Source of the DNA: Bog-756 sp050011635
GTDB taxonomy: Bacteria > Actinomycetota > Acidimicrobiia > Acidimicrobiales > RAAP-2
Direction: 5' to 3'
Assembly (NCBI GenBank): GCA_050011635.1
Contig: JBEKIU010000197.1
Coordinates: 1 to 6,876 of the forward strand
Length of the DNA: 6,876 nt
Below, piece after piece: positions 1 through 6,623 of the stretch; position 1 is the stretch's first letter, and each line of letters opens with the position of its first letter. Position numbers and translations under genes: made by a program. The notes below the pieces were generated by a model, which was given only the letters and a program-made list of their open reading frames with translations, did no database searches and was not told the DNA's origin.

Positions 1-590
1 ATGTTGACGTGGGCGGCGGTGCCGCCACCGCCGTCGAGGGTGCCGAAATGGATCAGCACCGGGATACCCAGGTCTTCGGCCACCTCCCACACCCCGTAGA
101 GCGACTCGTCGTCGAGTGGGCCGTCGAGAGCCGGGGCCAGCACCTTGTAACCGGACAGCCCGTCTTCGATGACCGACCTCCTCAGCTCGTCGGCGGCACC
201 CGGCAGGAACGGGTCGTGGTGCGCGAATCCGAGCATTCGTGGTTGGTCGGCGATGGCCTCGGCCAGCAGCCGATTGCCACCCCCGGTGACGAACACCACC
301 GCCTCGAGCTGGGCCGCCTCGATCTCGTCCGACCATCGACGGGCCTGGACATCGGGAGGCGGTTCATCCTCTTCCGGAAAGGGAAACGAGTAGGCCGACC
401 ACCACTGCTCCTGGTACCAGCGCCAGTTCCCCTTGAGGATGGCAGCCTTCCGTTCCCCATGGCGCTGACGGTACCGTTCCTCGGCGGCCGGAGGGTGTTC
501 ATGGCTGACCGGAAAGTGGGCATGGAAGTCGATGATCGGGAATCCCCAATCGCTGATACGCATGCGGCCGGGGCCGTGGTCCTCGGGCAC
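1..590 (-). CDS. Amidohydrolase family 2 (Amidohydro_2-like) protein, 3' end beyond window
   Basis: Reading the minus strand from 590 gives 196 codons open to the window edge, so the C-terminal part is missing. The N-terminus holds the metal-binding HxH motif in FPIIDFHAHFP (His23, His25). A second typical block is GIPVLIHFG (His181), with a GYKV segment (Lys149) before it, matching strand and ligand spacing of Amidohydro_2 TIM-barrel enzymes (metal-dependent hydrolases and decarboxylases). The substrate cannot be read from the sequence. I chose the GTG at 590-588 because GAGG lies five bases upstream. In-frame alternatives are ATG at 662 or 656, GTG at 605 and ATG at 563. The first three would overlap the 3' end of the YtcJ-like gene, which stops at 598. 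The near-contact implies one transcript and probable translational coupling. Family assignment is fairly sure; start and function are not. Confidence 0.85.
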   Translation of the reverse strand, partial: MPEDHGPGRMRISDWGFPIIDFHAHFPVSHEHPPAAEERYRQRHGERKAAILKGNWRWYQEQWWSAYSFPFPEEDEPPPDVQARRWSDEIEAAQLEAVVFVTGGGNRLLAEAIADQPRMLGFAHHDPFLPGAADELRRSVIEDGLSGYKVLAPALDGPLDDESLYGVWEVAEDLGIPVLIHFGTLDGGGGTAAHVN

Positions 591-597
591 CCGAACC

Positions 598-2328
598 TCA
601 GCCACCGGATCCAACGGTGTCGACGGCGCCGATGCCGCCACCGCCACCTTGACCATGGCCATGCGTCCCGTCAGGCTCCACCGAACCGAACAAGGACGAA
701 GGGTCGTGGACCGGCCGGCCGCCGATCATCGTCGCCACCACGCCGACGTCACCGATGCGGTTGATGTCCACGGCAGTGGGGTCGTCATCCAGCACGACCA
801 GATCGGCCAGGCGGCGGGGGGTGAGCGCTCCCCAGGCCGACTCGGCGTGGGCCGCATGGGCTCCGCCGGCCGTGTAGGACGCCAGAGCCTCCGCGGCGGT
901 CAGGCATTCACCGGAGCCGAATACCTGACCGGAGGCGGTGGTGCGTTCGACCATCGCCTGGATCCCCCGGAGCGGTGAGCCGGCGGCCACGGGCCGGTCC
1001 GAGCTACCGACCACGGGCACGCCGGCTTCGACCAGGCTGCGCATCCGAAAGTAGTTCGCGACGCCGTGGTCACCTGCGGACAACTCGACCAAGGGATCGC
1101 CGAACTCCCTCACGAACAGGGGCTGGACGACCACGGTCATCCGCAGACGGGCCAGGCGGGCCACCTGATCGGGTCGGACCATCACCCCGTGCTCGATCCG
1201 GTGCCGGGGGATGGTGCCGGCCCGGGCCGGATAGGGCCCGCCGGTGGCGGCTTCCTCCAGGGCGTCGAGGACCAGGTCGAGGGCGGCGTCACCGATGGTG
1301 TGGCACGCCACCTGCCAACCTCCCCGATGGGCATCGATGATCGCTTGACGCAACGCCCCCGGGTCGCTGTCGAACCCTCCGGCGGGACGGCCGTCATCGG
1401 TGGTGACGGCCGCGGTGTGACCGAGCCCGGACCCGTCGATCCAGACCTTCATGGCGCCGAGGGACAGCCATTCGTCGCCGAAGCCGGTATGAACACCGAG
1501 GTCGAGTCCGGTGGTGATCAGGTCGTCCGGATGGGTCCGCAGCGAGTGGAAGAGCTCGTTGTGGGCCATCAACCGGGCCCGAGTGTGTAAGCGACCCGTG
1601 CTGCGGGCCAGTTGGTACGCGGCCAGCTCGACGGGCGAGTGGTCGATACCGGGGCAGCCGATGCCGGCGTCGGTGAACCCGGTGATCCCCTCGGTCACGT
1701 AGTGGGCGGTGGCCCGATCGATGGCATCGGCCAACCGATCGATGGACGACGGTCCCACATGTTCCTTGATCAGATCCATGGCCGATTCCTCGATGAGACC
1801 CGTCGGCCGCCCGTCGCCGTCCACGACCACCCGCCCGCGTCCCGTTCCGTCGATGGCACCGGTGATGCCGACGGCTTCGAGCGCGGCACTGCTCACCACG
1901 CAGGAGTGGCCGGACAAGTGGGTCAGCCACACCGGACGGCCGCCGCCGGCACGGTCGAGCTCGTCCCGGTCCGGGTACTGGTGCGGGGGCAGCCCACTCC
2001 CGAAGCCGAAACCGATGACCCATTCGTCGGTGGCGAGGCCATCGGCGTAGGCGGCCACGGCCTCCAGGGTCGGGCCGATACCGACCACCTCGTTGAGCTC
2101 CAGGTGAACCAGGCCCAGCCCGAACGACGTGGTGTGGCAGTGTGCGTCGTGGAACCCCGGAGCGACGGTGGCACCGCCGGCGTCCACCGTCACGCGGGAC
2201 TTGACCCCGGCCAGCTGCTCGTCGAGCCCGAGGATCCGTCCGTTCCAGATCCCGACGGATGTGGCGTGGGGGCGCTCGCTATCGACGGTGAGGATGCGGG
2301 CGTTGGTGACCAGCAGATCGAGCATCAT
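598..2328 (-). CDS. YtcJ-like metal-dependent amidohydrolase (Amidohydro_3 family)
   Basis: This 576-residue protein has the usual length and motif order of YtcJ/Amidohydro_3 enzymes, cytoplasmic zinc-type hydrolases acting on amide or related C-N bonds; the real substrate is unknown. Visible blocks: N-terminal beta segment LLVTNARILTVD (5-16); APGFHDAHCH with metal ligands His63 and His65; HLSGHSCVVSSAAL (137-150); AMKVWIDGSGLGHTAA (292-307) with Lys294; WQVACHTIGDAALD with His343; RHRIEHGVMV (375-384) with His380; GSSDRPV with the catalytic-type Asp444; and the C-terminal LADLVVLDDDP strand (508-517). The ATG at 2328 fits the family N-terminus; an in-frame extension up to 2556 is arginine-rich and only shadows the pseudogene upstream. 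The start overlaps the stop of that upstream frame as ATGA. A glycine-rich tail (about 556-576) goes beyond the normal domain end and overlaps possible starts of the next gene. Confidence 0.93.
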   Translation of the reverse strand: MMLDLLVTNARILTVDSERPHATSVGIWNGRILGLDEQLAGVKSRVTVDAGGATVAPGFHDAHCHTTSFGLGLVHLELNEVVGIGPTLEAVAAYADGLATDEWVIGFGFGSGLPPHQYPDRDELDRAGGGRPVWLTHLSGHSCVVSSAALEAVGITGAIDGTGRGRVVVDGDGRPTGLIEESAMDLIKEHVGPSSIDRLADAIDRATAHYVTEGITGFTDAGIGCPGIDHSPVELAAYQLARSTGRLHTRARLMAHNELFHSLRTHPDDLITTGLDLGVHTGFGDEWLSLGAMKVWIDGSGLGHTAAVTTDDGRPAGGFDSDPGALRQAIIDAHRGGWQVACHTIGDAALDLVLDALEEAATGGPYPARAGTIPRHRIEHGVMVRPDQVARLARLRMTVVVQPLFVREFGDPLVELSAGDHGVANYFRMRSLVEAGVPVVGSSDRPVAAGSPLRGIQAMVERTTASGQVFGSGECLTAAEALASYTAGGAHAAHAESAWGALTPRRLADLVVLDDDPTAVDINRIGDVGVVATMIGGRPVHDPSSLFGSVEPDGTHGHGQGGGGGIGAVDTVGSGG

Positions 2329-2669
2329 GGGTCGGTGACGCCCGGCCGGAAGAGCTCGGCTGGGGTCGAACCCGCAATCTCTCGGTCCTTGGCCGGTCGA
2401 GCCCGCTCCGTCGGGCAGAGGTACCAGTTCTTCACTCCGCAGACTCCTCTTCGAGGGCCAAAGACGCCGCACCGATCTCCGCTGGCAATCTCGTCGGCCA
2501 GACGCCTGGCTGCGGAAACCGCCCTCGACGCCATGACCGCCTCGATTGCGTCCCACTCGGAATCGGTGAGCACGTCCGTCTCGATGGACTCCCGATAGGG
2601 CTTCGTCCGCGACCCCTGCACCGAGGCCTTCACCTGCGCCGGGGTCACCTCCATCGTGAGCACCTGACC
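2325..2669 (-). pseudogene. Remnant of a SWIM zinc-finger family protein
   Basis: From GQVLTMEV onward the minus strand encodes EVTPAQVKASVQGSR, then LTDSEWDAIEAVMASRA and RRLADE. This pattern (a short strand, 'A.VQGSR..PY', then 'LTD.EWD' and a helix) is what I know from the N-terminal half of actinobacterial SWIM zinc-finger proteins, which are usually a few hundred residues long. Around 2490-2475 a one-base shift moves the expected continuation into another frame, where LPAEIGA (typical of the same family) can be read, ending soon at a stop. No CxCxnCxH SWIM motif is present. Read without the shift, an ATG at 2654 gives a 109-codon frame ending at 2325 and overlapping the hydrolase start by ATGA, so a chimeric small protein could still be made. 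I consider it gene debris; identity comes from memory of the family, not a search. Confidence 0.62.
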
Positions 2670-2886
2670 TGGTCCTCCACCGCCGGATCCCACCACCGGT
2701 CGAAGTGTACGGCGTTGGTCGCCGCCGTCAGGGTCAGGCCGGTGCCACCGGCCTCGAGCGACAACAGAACCACCGGGCTCCTTCCGCACTCTGGAGATGC
2801 TCGACCATAGCGTCCCGCTTCGTCTTCGCCGCCCGTGCCTCACCCGGAGCGGGACGTTTATCGCCGGACTTGTTTGCTCGGTCTGG
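2669..2886 (-). pseudogene. Remnant of a SNF2-family helicase C-terminal domain, frameshifted
   Basis: The minus strand holds KRDAMVEHLQSAEGAR in one frame (2820-2773), then VVLLSLEAGGTGLTLTAATN and HFDRWWDPAVEDQ in the next (2773-2669). Together these are motifs V and VI of SNF2/HepA-type DNA translocases: 'R..M...FQ', 'LLSLKAGGTGLNLTAA' and 'FDRWWNPAVEDQA.DR'. One missing G in the run GCCCGGTGGTT explains the frameshift, since GCC CGG GTG GTT would restore GARVVLLSL. The expected arginine-finger segment (DRAFRIGQ) after VEDQ is absent; the sequence passes directly into the SWIM-like remnant. Upstream of about 2886 this frame meets a TAG and I see no helicase N-terminal motifs. Less than a tenth of a normal helicase remains. 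The match is strong enough that I consider it a genuine relic. Confidence 0.8.
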
Positions 2887-2943
2887 CTATCCTCGATCCG
2901 AAAACACGAGGACGAGCCGGTGAATACATGAAGAAACACCAAT

Positions 2944-3660
2944 GTGCCTGAGGGACTGAAGACGGGGGAGGTTGCCGGCGAGATCACCAGGCACAGGAAG
3001 CACGCGAAGGATCACGGTGCCGAAGCGCCGGAAGAGGGTGGCCGCGAACATGATCGGGCACTCTCGGTTATCGAGGCCGTGCTCCTGGCGATCGTGGCTT
3101 TGCTCGCCGCCTACACGGGATATGCGTCAGCAAAGTGGAGCACCGAGTCGTCCGTGCGGCTAGCCGGTGCATCGGCTGCTCGGACCGAGGCCAATCGAGC
3201 GGCTCTCGATGCCCAGGACACCAAGAACTTCGACTCGACGACATTCAACGCGTGGTTCACCGCCTATGTTGCAGGCGACGCCTCAGCCGAATCGGTCGCT
3301 GAGCGGCGGTTCCGTCCCGCATTCAAAGTGGCATTCGACGCCTGGATCGCCACCCAGCCGTTCACCGACCCGTCTGCCCCTCCCGGCCCGACCTACATGC
3401 CTGAATACCGACAGCCACAACTTGCTCAGGCGGCGGCGCTCGATACGAAAGCGAGCACGCAATACGCGCTTGGGGTGCAGGCCGGCGCGAACTCCGACAA
3501 CTACGTCCGGGACACCATCTACCTGGCCACGATCTTATTCCTCATCGGGATCAGTGGCCACTTCCGGTTTTTCCGGATTCGGCTGGGACTCGTCATTCTC
3601 GGAGGCCTGATGCTGATGCTCGCCGTGGTCGAGATTTTGACCTCGCCGCCCATCCCTTGA
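2944..3660 (+). CDS. Membrane protein of unknown function, three predicted helices
   Basis: The 238-residue product starts with a charged, histidine-rich cytoplasmic-type segment (1-40). Hydrophobic helix 1 follows (about 41-60, VIEAVLLAIVALLAAYTGYA), then a hydrophilic, alanine-rich stretch with aromatic residues (about 61-188, including FNAWFTAY and GPTYMPEY). Two further helices are at about 190-206 (TIYLATILFLIGISGHF) and 212-232. There is no signal-peptidase site and no catalytic motif I recognise. The overall layout resembles uncharacterised actinobacterial membrane proteins, but I cannot name a family. GTG at 2944 is the first start after an in-frame TGA at 2929; no strong Shine-Dalgarno sequence is seen. 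Third codon positions hold noticeably more A and T than in the hydrolases or the IS genes, suggesting a separate origin. The gene stands alone, divergent from the helicase debris. Confidence 0.82.
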   Translation: MPEGLKTGEVAGEITRHRKHAKDHGAEAPEEGGREHDRALSVIEAVLLAIVALLAAYTGYASAKWSTESSVRLAGASAARTEANRAALDAQDTKNFDSTTFNAWFTAYVAGDASAESVAERRFRPAFKVAFDAWIATQPFTDPSAPPGPTYMPEYRQPQLAQAAALDTKASTQYALGVQAGANSDNYVRDTIYLATILFLIGISGHFRFFRIRLGLVILGGLMLMLAVVEILTSPPIP

Positions 3661-3673
3661 TGATGAATCAAGG
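3655..3673 (+). terminator. Small hairpin at the end of the membrane-protein gene
   Basis: CCTTGAT (3655-3661) and ATCAAGG (3667-3673) are a perfect 7-bp inverted repeat with a five-base loop, straddling the stop codon of the membrane-protein gene. No T-tract follows, and the stem is short with few GC pairs, so it may be a weak terminator, an mRNA-end structure or chance. Confidence 0.3.
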
Positions 3674-3760
3674 AAGTCAATCCCGTGGGGTGCCTCCGAT
3701 CACGAAGATAGATGGCATGCCGGTGGCCAGATTGAGGGACCCTGCGAGCCGGCCGTCTCG

Positions 3761-3937
3761 ATGATCAAGATCAACGATCGGCGACTGCGCCTCGACGAAG
3801 TGGACTCGATCGGTTCGGTGACGCTGCGCCATCGAGGCCGTCTCCACTACATCGGCATCGGTCGTGGCTCTGCCGGTTGGCGGGCGGCCATGCTCGTTGA
3901 CGGCGGCCATGTGAAACTCCCCATAGACGGCCACTGA
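3761..3937 (+). pseudogene. C-terminal fragment of an IS481-type transposase, truncated by the IS21-like element
   Basis: The plus strand reads RLRLDEVDSIGSVTLRHRGR and then LHYIGIGRGSAGWRAAMLVD. This is the pattern of the small beta-rich C-terminal domain of actinobacterial IS481/integrase-core transposases ('V...G.VTLRY.GRLHHIGIGRAH.G..V.LLVDG'). The DDE catalytic core that should precede it is absent, because the intact membrane-protein gene ends 100 bases upstream. The final 'GELLR.L.LDP' block is also missing. Instead the frame crosses GTTGAC (3896-3901), enters the first repeat of the IS21-like element and stops at 3937. An ATG at 3761 is in frame but is not preceded by a ribosome site. 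Identification rests on one short domain, so treat it as probable rather than sure. Confidence 0.55.
3896..3901. repeat. Possible target-site duplication, left copy (GTTGAC)
   Basis: GTTGAC here is repeated exactly at 6763-6768 on the other side of the element. Six bases is within the 4-8 bp range usual for IS21-family duplications. The sequence is partly palindromic, so it also creates the look of TGNC inverted ends, and the two explanations cannot be separated here. Confidence 0.5.
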
Positions 3938-4020
3938 ATCTCCCCGCGGACGGACACGCGAAGTCCCCGCGGACGGCCATCAGAATTCCCCACGGACGGT
4001 CATCACCCTCCCCGCGAGGG
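3905..4020 (+). repeat. Left terminal repeat array of the IS element, five units
   Basis: Five head-to-tail units: 3905-3928 (24 bp), 3929-3951, 3952-3974, 3975-3997 and 3998-4020 (23 bp each). Each begins GGCCAT or a close variant (GGCCAC, GGACAC, GGTCAT), has a variable middle around GAANT, then TCCCC, and most end CGGAC. Unit 4 matches the consensus best; unit 5 is the most diverged. They are reverse complements of the units at the right end, so they are probably IstA binding sites needed for synapsis. The outermost unit is one base longer, as on the right. Confidence 0.88.
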
Positions 4021-4081
4021 TCCACCCGTTCGAGGTTCCCCCCTGGCATCGATGGAGTCGCCAAGACACCCATCAACACCA

Positions 4082-4087
4082 AGGAGG
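4082..4087 (+). promoter_or_regulatory. Shine-Dalgarno site of istA
   Basis: AGGAGG lies eight bases before the ATG at 4096, a near-ideal ribosome-binding site that fixes the istA start. Between the repeat array and this site (4021-4081) I see no clear promoter hexamers. Confidence 0.85.
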
Positions 4088-4095
4088 AACACCTG

Positions 4096-5595
4096 ATGTT
4101 GCCAAAGGAGAAGCAGATGGAAGTACTTGAGGCGTTTGACCTCACCAAGTCCTATCGGGCCGCCGGCCAACTGGTCGGCGTCGATCACCACACGGTGGCC
4201 CGGGCGGTGGCCGCCCGTTCGCTCGGCCATGGCGATGGGGAGGCGGTCCCGCCGCCGACAGTGGCCGAGGCGTTCTGCGACAAGATCGCCGAGTGGATCG
4301 AGCGGTCCGGTGGTCGAGTCCGGGCCGATGTCGTCCACGACAAGCTGGTGGCCATGGGCTATACCGGCTCGCCCCGCACCACCAGGCGGGTGGTCTCGGC
4401 GTTGAAGGCGACGCACCGGGTCGGGAACCACCGCATCTACAAGCCCTGGATCACCGAGCCGGGCATGTGGCTGCAATACGACTTCGGCGCCGGGCCGGTG
4501 ATCTCAGGCGTGAAGGTGGTGCTGTTCATTGCCTGGCTGGCCTGGAGCCGGTTCCGGGTGATCATCCCGCTCGGTGACCGCTCGCTGCCGTCGGTGATCG
4601 CCGCGCTGGACCAGACGTTCCGCCTGATCGACGGAGTACCCACCTACCTGTTGACCGACAACGAGAAGACGGTCACCGACTACCACCTGTGTGGCATCGC
4701 CGTGCGCAACGCCACCGCCGTGGACGTCTCCCGCTACTACGGGGTCTCCATCGTCACCTGCGTGCCCTTCGACCCCGAGTCCAAGGGAGGCTCGGAGTCC
4801 TCGGTGAAGTTGGCCAAGGCCGACCTGGTGCCGACCGAGTACAACCTCCTCGAGGAGTACGACTCCTTTTCTGCCCTCGAAGTGGCCTGCACCGGGCTCA
4901 TGGCCGAGCTCAACGGACGGCCCCACTCGGTCACCCGTCGGGCCCCGTCCGAGATGCTCGATGTGGAACGAACCAAGTTGCACCCGGTGCCCGATCTTCC
5001 CTACACCGCCGCCTTCGGGGAGTCCCGGTCGATCGGGTGGTCCTCGGTCGTGTCGTTCCGGGGAGCTCGCTACTCGGTGCCCCACACCCTGGCCGGGGGC
5101 CTGGCCTGGGTCCGGGCCACCGCCGGCGAGGTGGTGATCGTGGCCGGGGTGGGATCGACCGCCACCGAGGTGGCCCGCCATGACCAGGTGCCCGCCGGAC
5201 AGGCCTCGATCAAGGACGAGCACTATCCCGAGCGCTCGAACCACCCCCTCGATCGGGCCCCGAGGCCGACCAAGGAGTCCGAGGCCAGGTTCCTGGCCCT
5301 GGGCGAGGGAGCCAGCCGCTACCTGGTGGAAGCGGCCGCCGTCGGCACCCGGCGCCTGGAGAAGAAGATGGCCGAGGCCGTCACTCTGGCCGCCCTGCAC
5401 GGCGCCGACGTCGTTGACCGGGCCCTCGGCATCGCGGCCATGGCCGGGCGGTTCGTCGAAGGCGACCTCGAGTCCATCATCGTCCACGCCTCGGGTGAGA
5501 CCCGGGGGGCTGCGGTTCCCCCGGTCGAGCACTCGCTCGCCGCCGGCACGGCCGGGTGGTCGGTGGTGGGTGCCACCGAGGAGGTGGCGCCATGA
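4096..5595 (+). CDS. istA: IS21-family transposase IstA
   Basis: This 499-residue DDE transposase cuts and joins the element's ends. Order of parts: an N-terminal helix-turn-helix (about 8-42; AFDLTKSYRAAGQLVGVDHH and TVARAV) that should bind the terminal repeats; a linker with a second DNA-binding-like segment (about 58-110, ending SPRTTRRVVSALK); and the RNase H-fold core. The core has WLQYDFG (Asp129), YLLTDNEKTV (Asp188) and DPESKGGSES (Glu234) as the likely catalytic triad. A beta-rich C-terminal domain follows (RGARYSVPHTLAG, 322-334) and then a helical tail. The length is normal for the family and no residue looks broken. The stop overlaps the next start as ATGA (5592-5595), so translation is probably coupled. 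Transposition should also need IstB, encoded downstream. Confidence 0.96.
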   Translation: MLPKEKQMEVLEAFDLTKSYRAAGQLVGVDHHTVARAVAARSLGHGDGEAVPPPTVAEAFCDKIAEWIERSGGRVRADVVHDKLVAMGYTGSPRTTRRVVSALKATHRVGNHRIYKPWITEPGMWLQYDFGAGPVISGVKVVLFIAWLAWSRFRVIIPLGDRSLPSVIAALDQTFRLIDGVPTYLLTDNEKTVTDYHLCGIAVRNATAVDVSRYYGVSIVTCVPFDPESKGGSESSVKLAKADLVPTEYNLLEEYDSFSALEVACTGLMAELNGRPHSVTRRAPSEMLDVERTKLHPVPDLPYTAAFGESRSIGWSSVVSFRGARYSVPHTLAGGLAWVRATAGEVVIVAGVGSTATEVARHDQVPAGQASIKDEHYPERSNHPLDRAPRPTKESEARFLALGEGASRYLVEAAAVGTRRLEKKMAEAVTLAALHGADVVDRALGIAAMAGRFVEGDLESIIVHASGETRGAAVPPVEHSLAAGTAGWSVVGATEEVAP

Positions 5596-5828
5596 CCGCG
5601 TCAGTCCAACTTCTGGCCGACGACGGCATCGAACTCGTCGAGCTGCTGTGCATGGTCATCGACCTCTGCGAGCGCTATCCGAGTGTCATGGGCGACATGC
5701 TCCGGGACTACTTGGGCACCAACGTGGGCTATGGCACCGAGGGCCTGCGCATGGACGCCGCCCGGATCGCCGATGAGCTGGCCCTGGCCATGGGGTTCGC
5801 CGATGCCTCGATGGAGCCACCGCGGTGA
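5592..5828 (+). CDS. Small acidic protein encoded between istA and istB, unknown function
   Basis: A 78-residue frame lies exactly between the two transposition genes, joined to istA by ATGA and to istB by GTGA. A strong Shine-Dalgarno sequence, GAGGAGG (5578-5584), lies seven bases before its ATG, inside the end of istA. The protein has 14 Asp/Glu, five Arg and no Lys, so it is strongly acidic. Two helices are likely: about 11-42 (GIELVELLCMVIDLCERYPS onward) and about 52-70 (LRMDAARIADELALAMGFA). Cysteines are at 20 and 26. There is no helix-turn-helix, zinc motif or ATP site. Known IS21 elements usually carry only istA and istB, so this is an addition or a lineage-specific third gene. A role as a partner or modulator of IstA or IstB, or as a translational linker, is a guess from position and charge. 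I do not recognise its family. Confidence 0.82.
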   Translation: MTASVQLLADDGIELVELLCMVIDLCERYPSVMGDMLRDYLGTNVGYGTEGLRMDAARIADELALAMGFADASMEPPR

Positions 5829-6613
5829 GCCGCCCGGCGAGCACGGCACCGGCCGAGGCCACCCTCGACGAGGTGGTGACCCTCTGTCGCCGGCTCCGGC
5901 TCAAGTACGTGCGGGAGCAGGTCGGAGAGGTCCTCCTCACCGCCCGGGCCCAGCGCTGGGACCCGACCGAGCTGCTCCGAAACCTCCTGCTGGCCGAGGC
6001 CGAGGGCCGGGACCGCTCCACCATCGAGGCCAAGCGCAGAAAGGCCCACTTCCCCGCAGGCAAGACCTTCGACACCTGGATCGAGAGCCGCTCGTCCATC
6101 CCGGCGGCCGCCCAGCGGGCAGTGCGCAGCCTCGAGTGGACGCAACGGGCGGAGAACCTGGTGGTGGCCGGTCCCTCGGGGACGGGGAAGTCCCATCTGC
6201 TGGAGGCCATCGGCCACGAGGCAGTGGAACAGGGACTGACCGTGGCCTGGTTCAGCGTCGAGGACCTGGGGGCCATCGTCCGGCGTCACCGGGTGGACGA
6301 CACCGTGTCGAAGACCTTCGCCGCTCTGGGGGCGGTGACCCTGACCGTGGTCGATGACATCGGGCTGTTGCCGATCTCCCAGGACGCCGCCGAAGGCCTC
6401 TATCGCCTCGTCGACGCCTCCTATGAACGGCGCTCCCTGGCCTTGTCGTCGAACCTGCACCCCTCGGGGTTCGACCAGCTCATGGACAAGACCATCGCCT
6501 CGGCGCTGGTCGACCGGCTCATGCACCACGCCCACGTGATCATGACCGACGGCGAGTCCGTGCGCCTGGCCGACGCCCTCTCGGGCAAGGGGGTGGTGCC
6601 CTTCACCGACTAG
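5825..6613 (+). CDS. istB: IS21-family AAA+ ATPase IstB (transposition helper)
   Basis: This 262-residue ATPase is the helper that assembles on target DNA and stimulates IstA. The N-terminal helical part (about 12-60, with LRLKYVREQV) is typical of IstB. The AAA+ core follows with Walker A GPSGTGKSH (116-124, Lys122), Walker B LTVVDDIG (Asp177, Asp178), sensor-like SSNLHPSGF (Asn210) and an Arg in LVDRLMHHA (Arg231) at the arginine-finger position. The length is normal and all motifs are intact. It starts at GTG 5825, whose last two bases are shared with the TGA of the small upstream ORF (GTGA overlap), so expression should depend on translation of that ORF. DnaC-type helicase loaders share the fold, but the istA context settles the identity. 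Confidence 0.95.
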   Translation: MSRPASTAPAEATLDEVVTLCRRLRLKYVREQVGEVLLTARAQRWDPTELLRNLLLAEAEGRDRSTIEAKRRKAHFPAGKTFDTWIESRSSIPAAAQRAVRSLEWTQRAENLVVAGPSGTGKSHLLEAIGHEAVEQGLTVAWFSVEDLGAIVRRHRVDDTVSKTFAALGAVTLTVVDDIGLLPISQDAAEGLYRLVDASYERRSLALSSNLHPSGFDQLMDKTIASALVDRLMHHAHVIMTDGESVRLADALSGKGVVPFTD

Positions 6614-6623
6614 CGGTCAGGCC

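Noticed and set aside
9..764. Long plus-strand open frame opposite the hydrolases
   Set aside because: It is a shadow of high-GC antisense genes: arginine-rich, no domain, and the minus strand encodes clear amidohydrolase motifs.
2341..2444. tRNA-like segment on the minus strand (GCGGGTTCGACCCCAGC resembling a T-arm, with GAAGAG...CTCTTC around it)
   Set aside because: The T-stem has a mismatch, no 7-base anticodon loop with T33 can be placed, and candidate acceptor stems are about 104 or 53 bases apart, neither fitting a tRNA.
1612..2598. 328-codon plus-strand open frame
   Set aside because: Antisense to the YtcJ-like gene and the SWIM/SNF2 relics; composition is low-complexity and no motif is seen.
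2928..2951. Seven-codon leader frame (MKKHQCA) overlapping the start of the membrane-protein gene
   Set aside because: No ribosome site at proper distance, no attenuator structure, and too short to distinguish from chance.
3677..3934. 85-codon minus-strand frame beginning in the left repeats
   Set aside because: Antisense to the IS481-type fragment; its start is simply the ATGGCC found in repeat units read outward.
3905..4020. CRISPR-like array
   Set aside because: Units are contiguous with no unique spacers, are mirrored at the other IS end, and are explained as transposon terminal repeats.
4504..5532. 342-codon minus-strand open frame opposite istA
   Set aside because: Gly/His/Val-rich antisense shadow; istA on the plus strand has an intact DDE triad and a strong ribosome site.
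5729..6535. 268-codon minus-strand open frame opposite istB
   Set aside because: Antisense shadow of istB, which carries intact Walker motifs.
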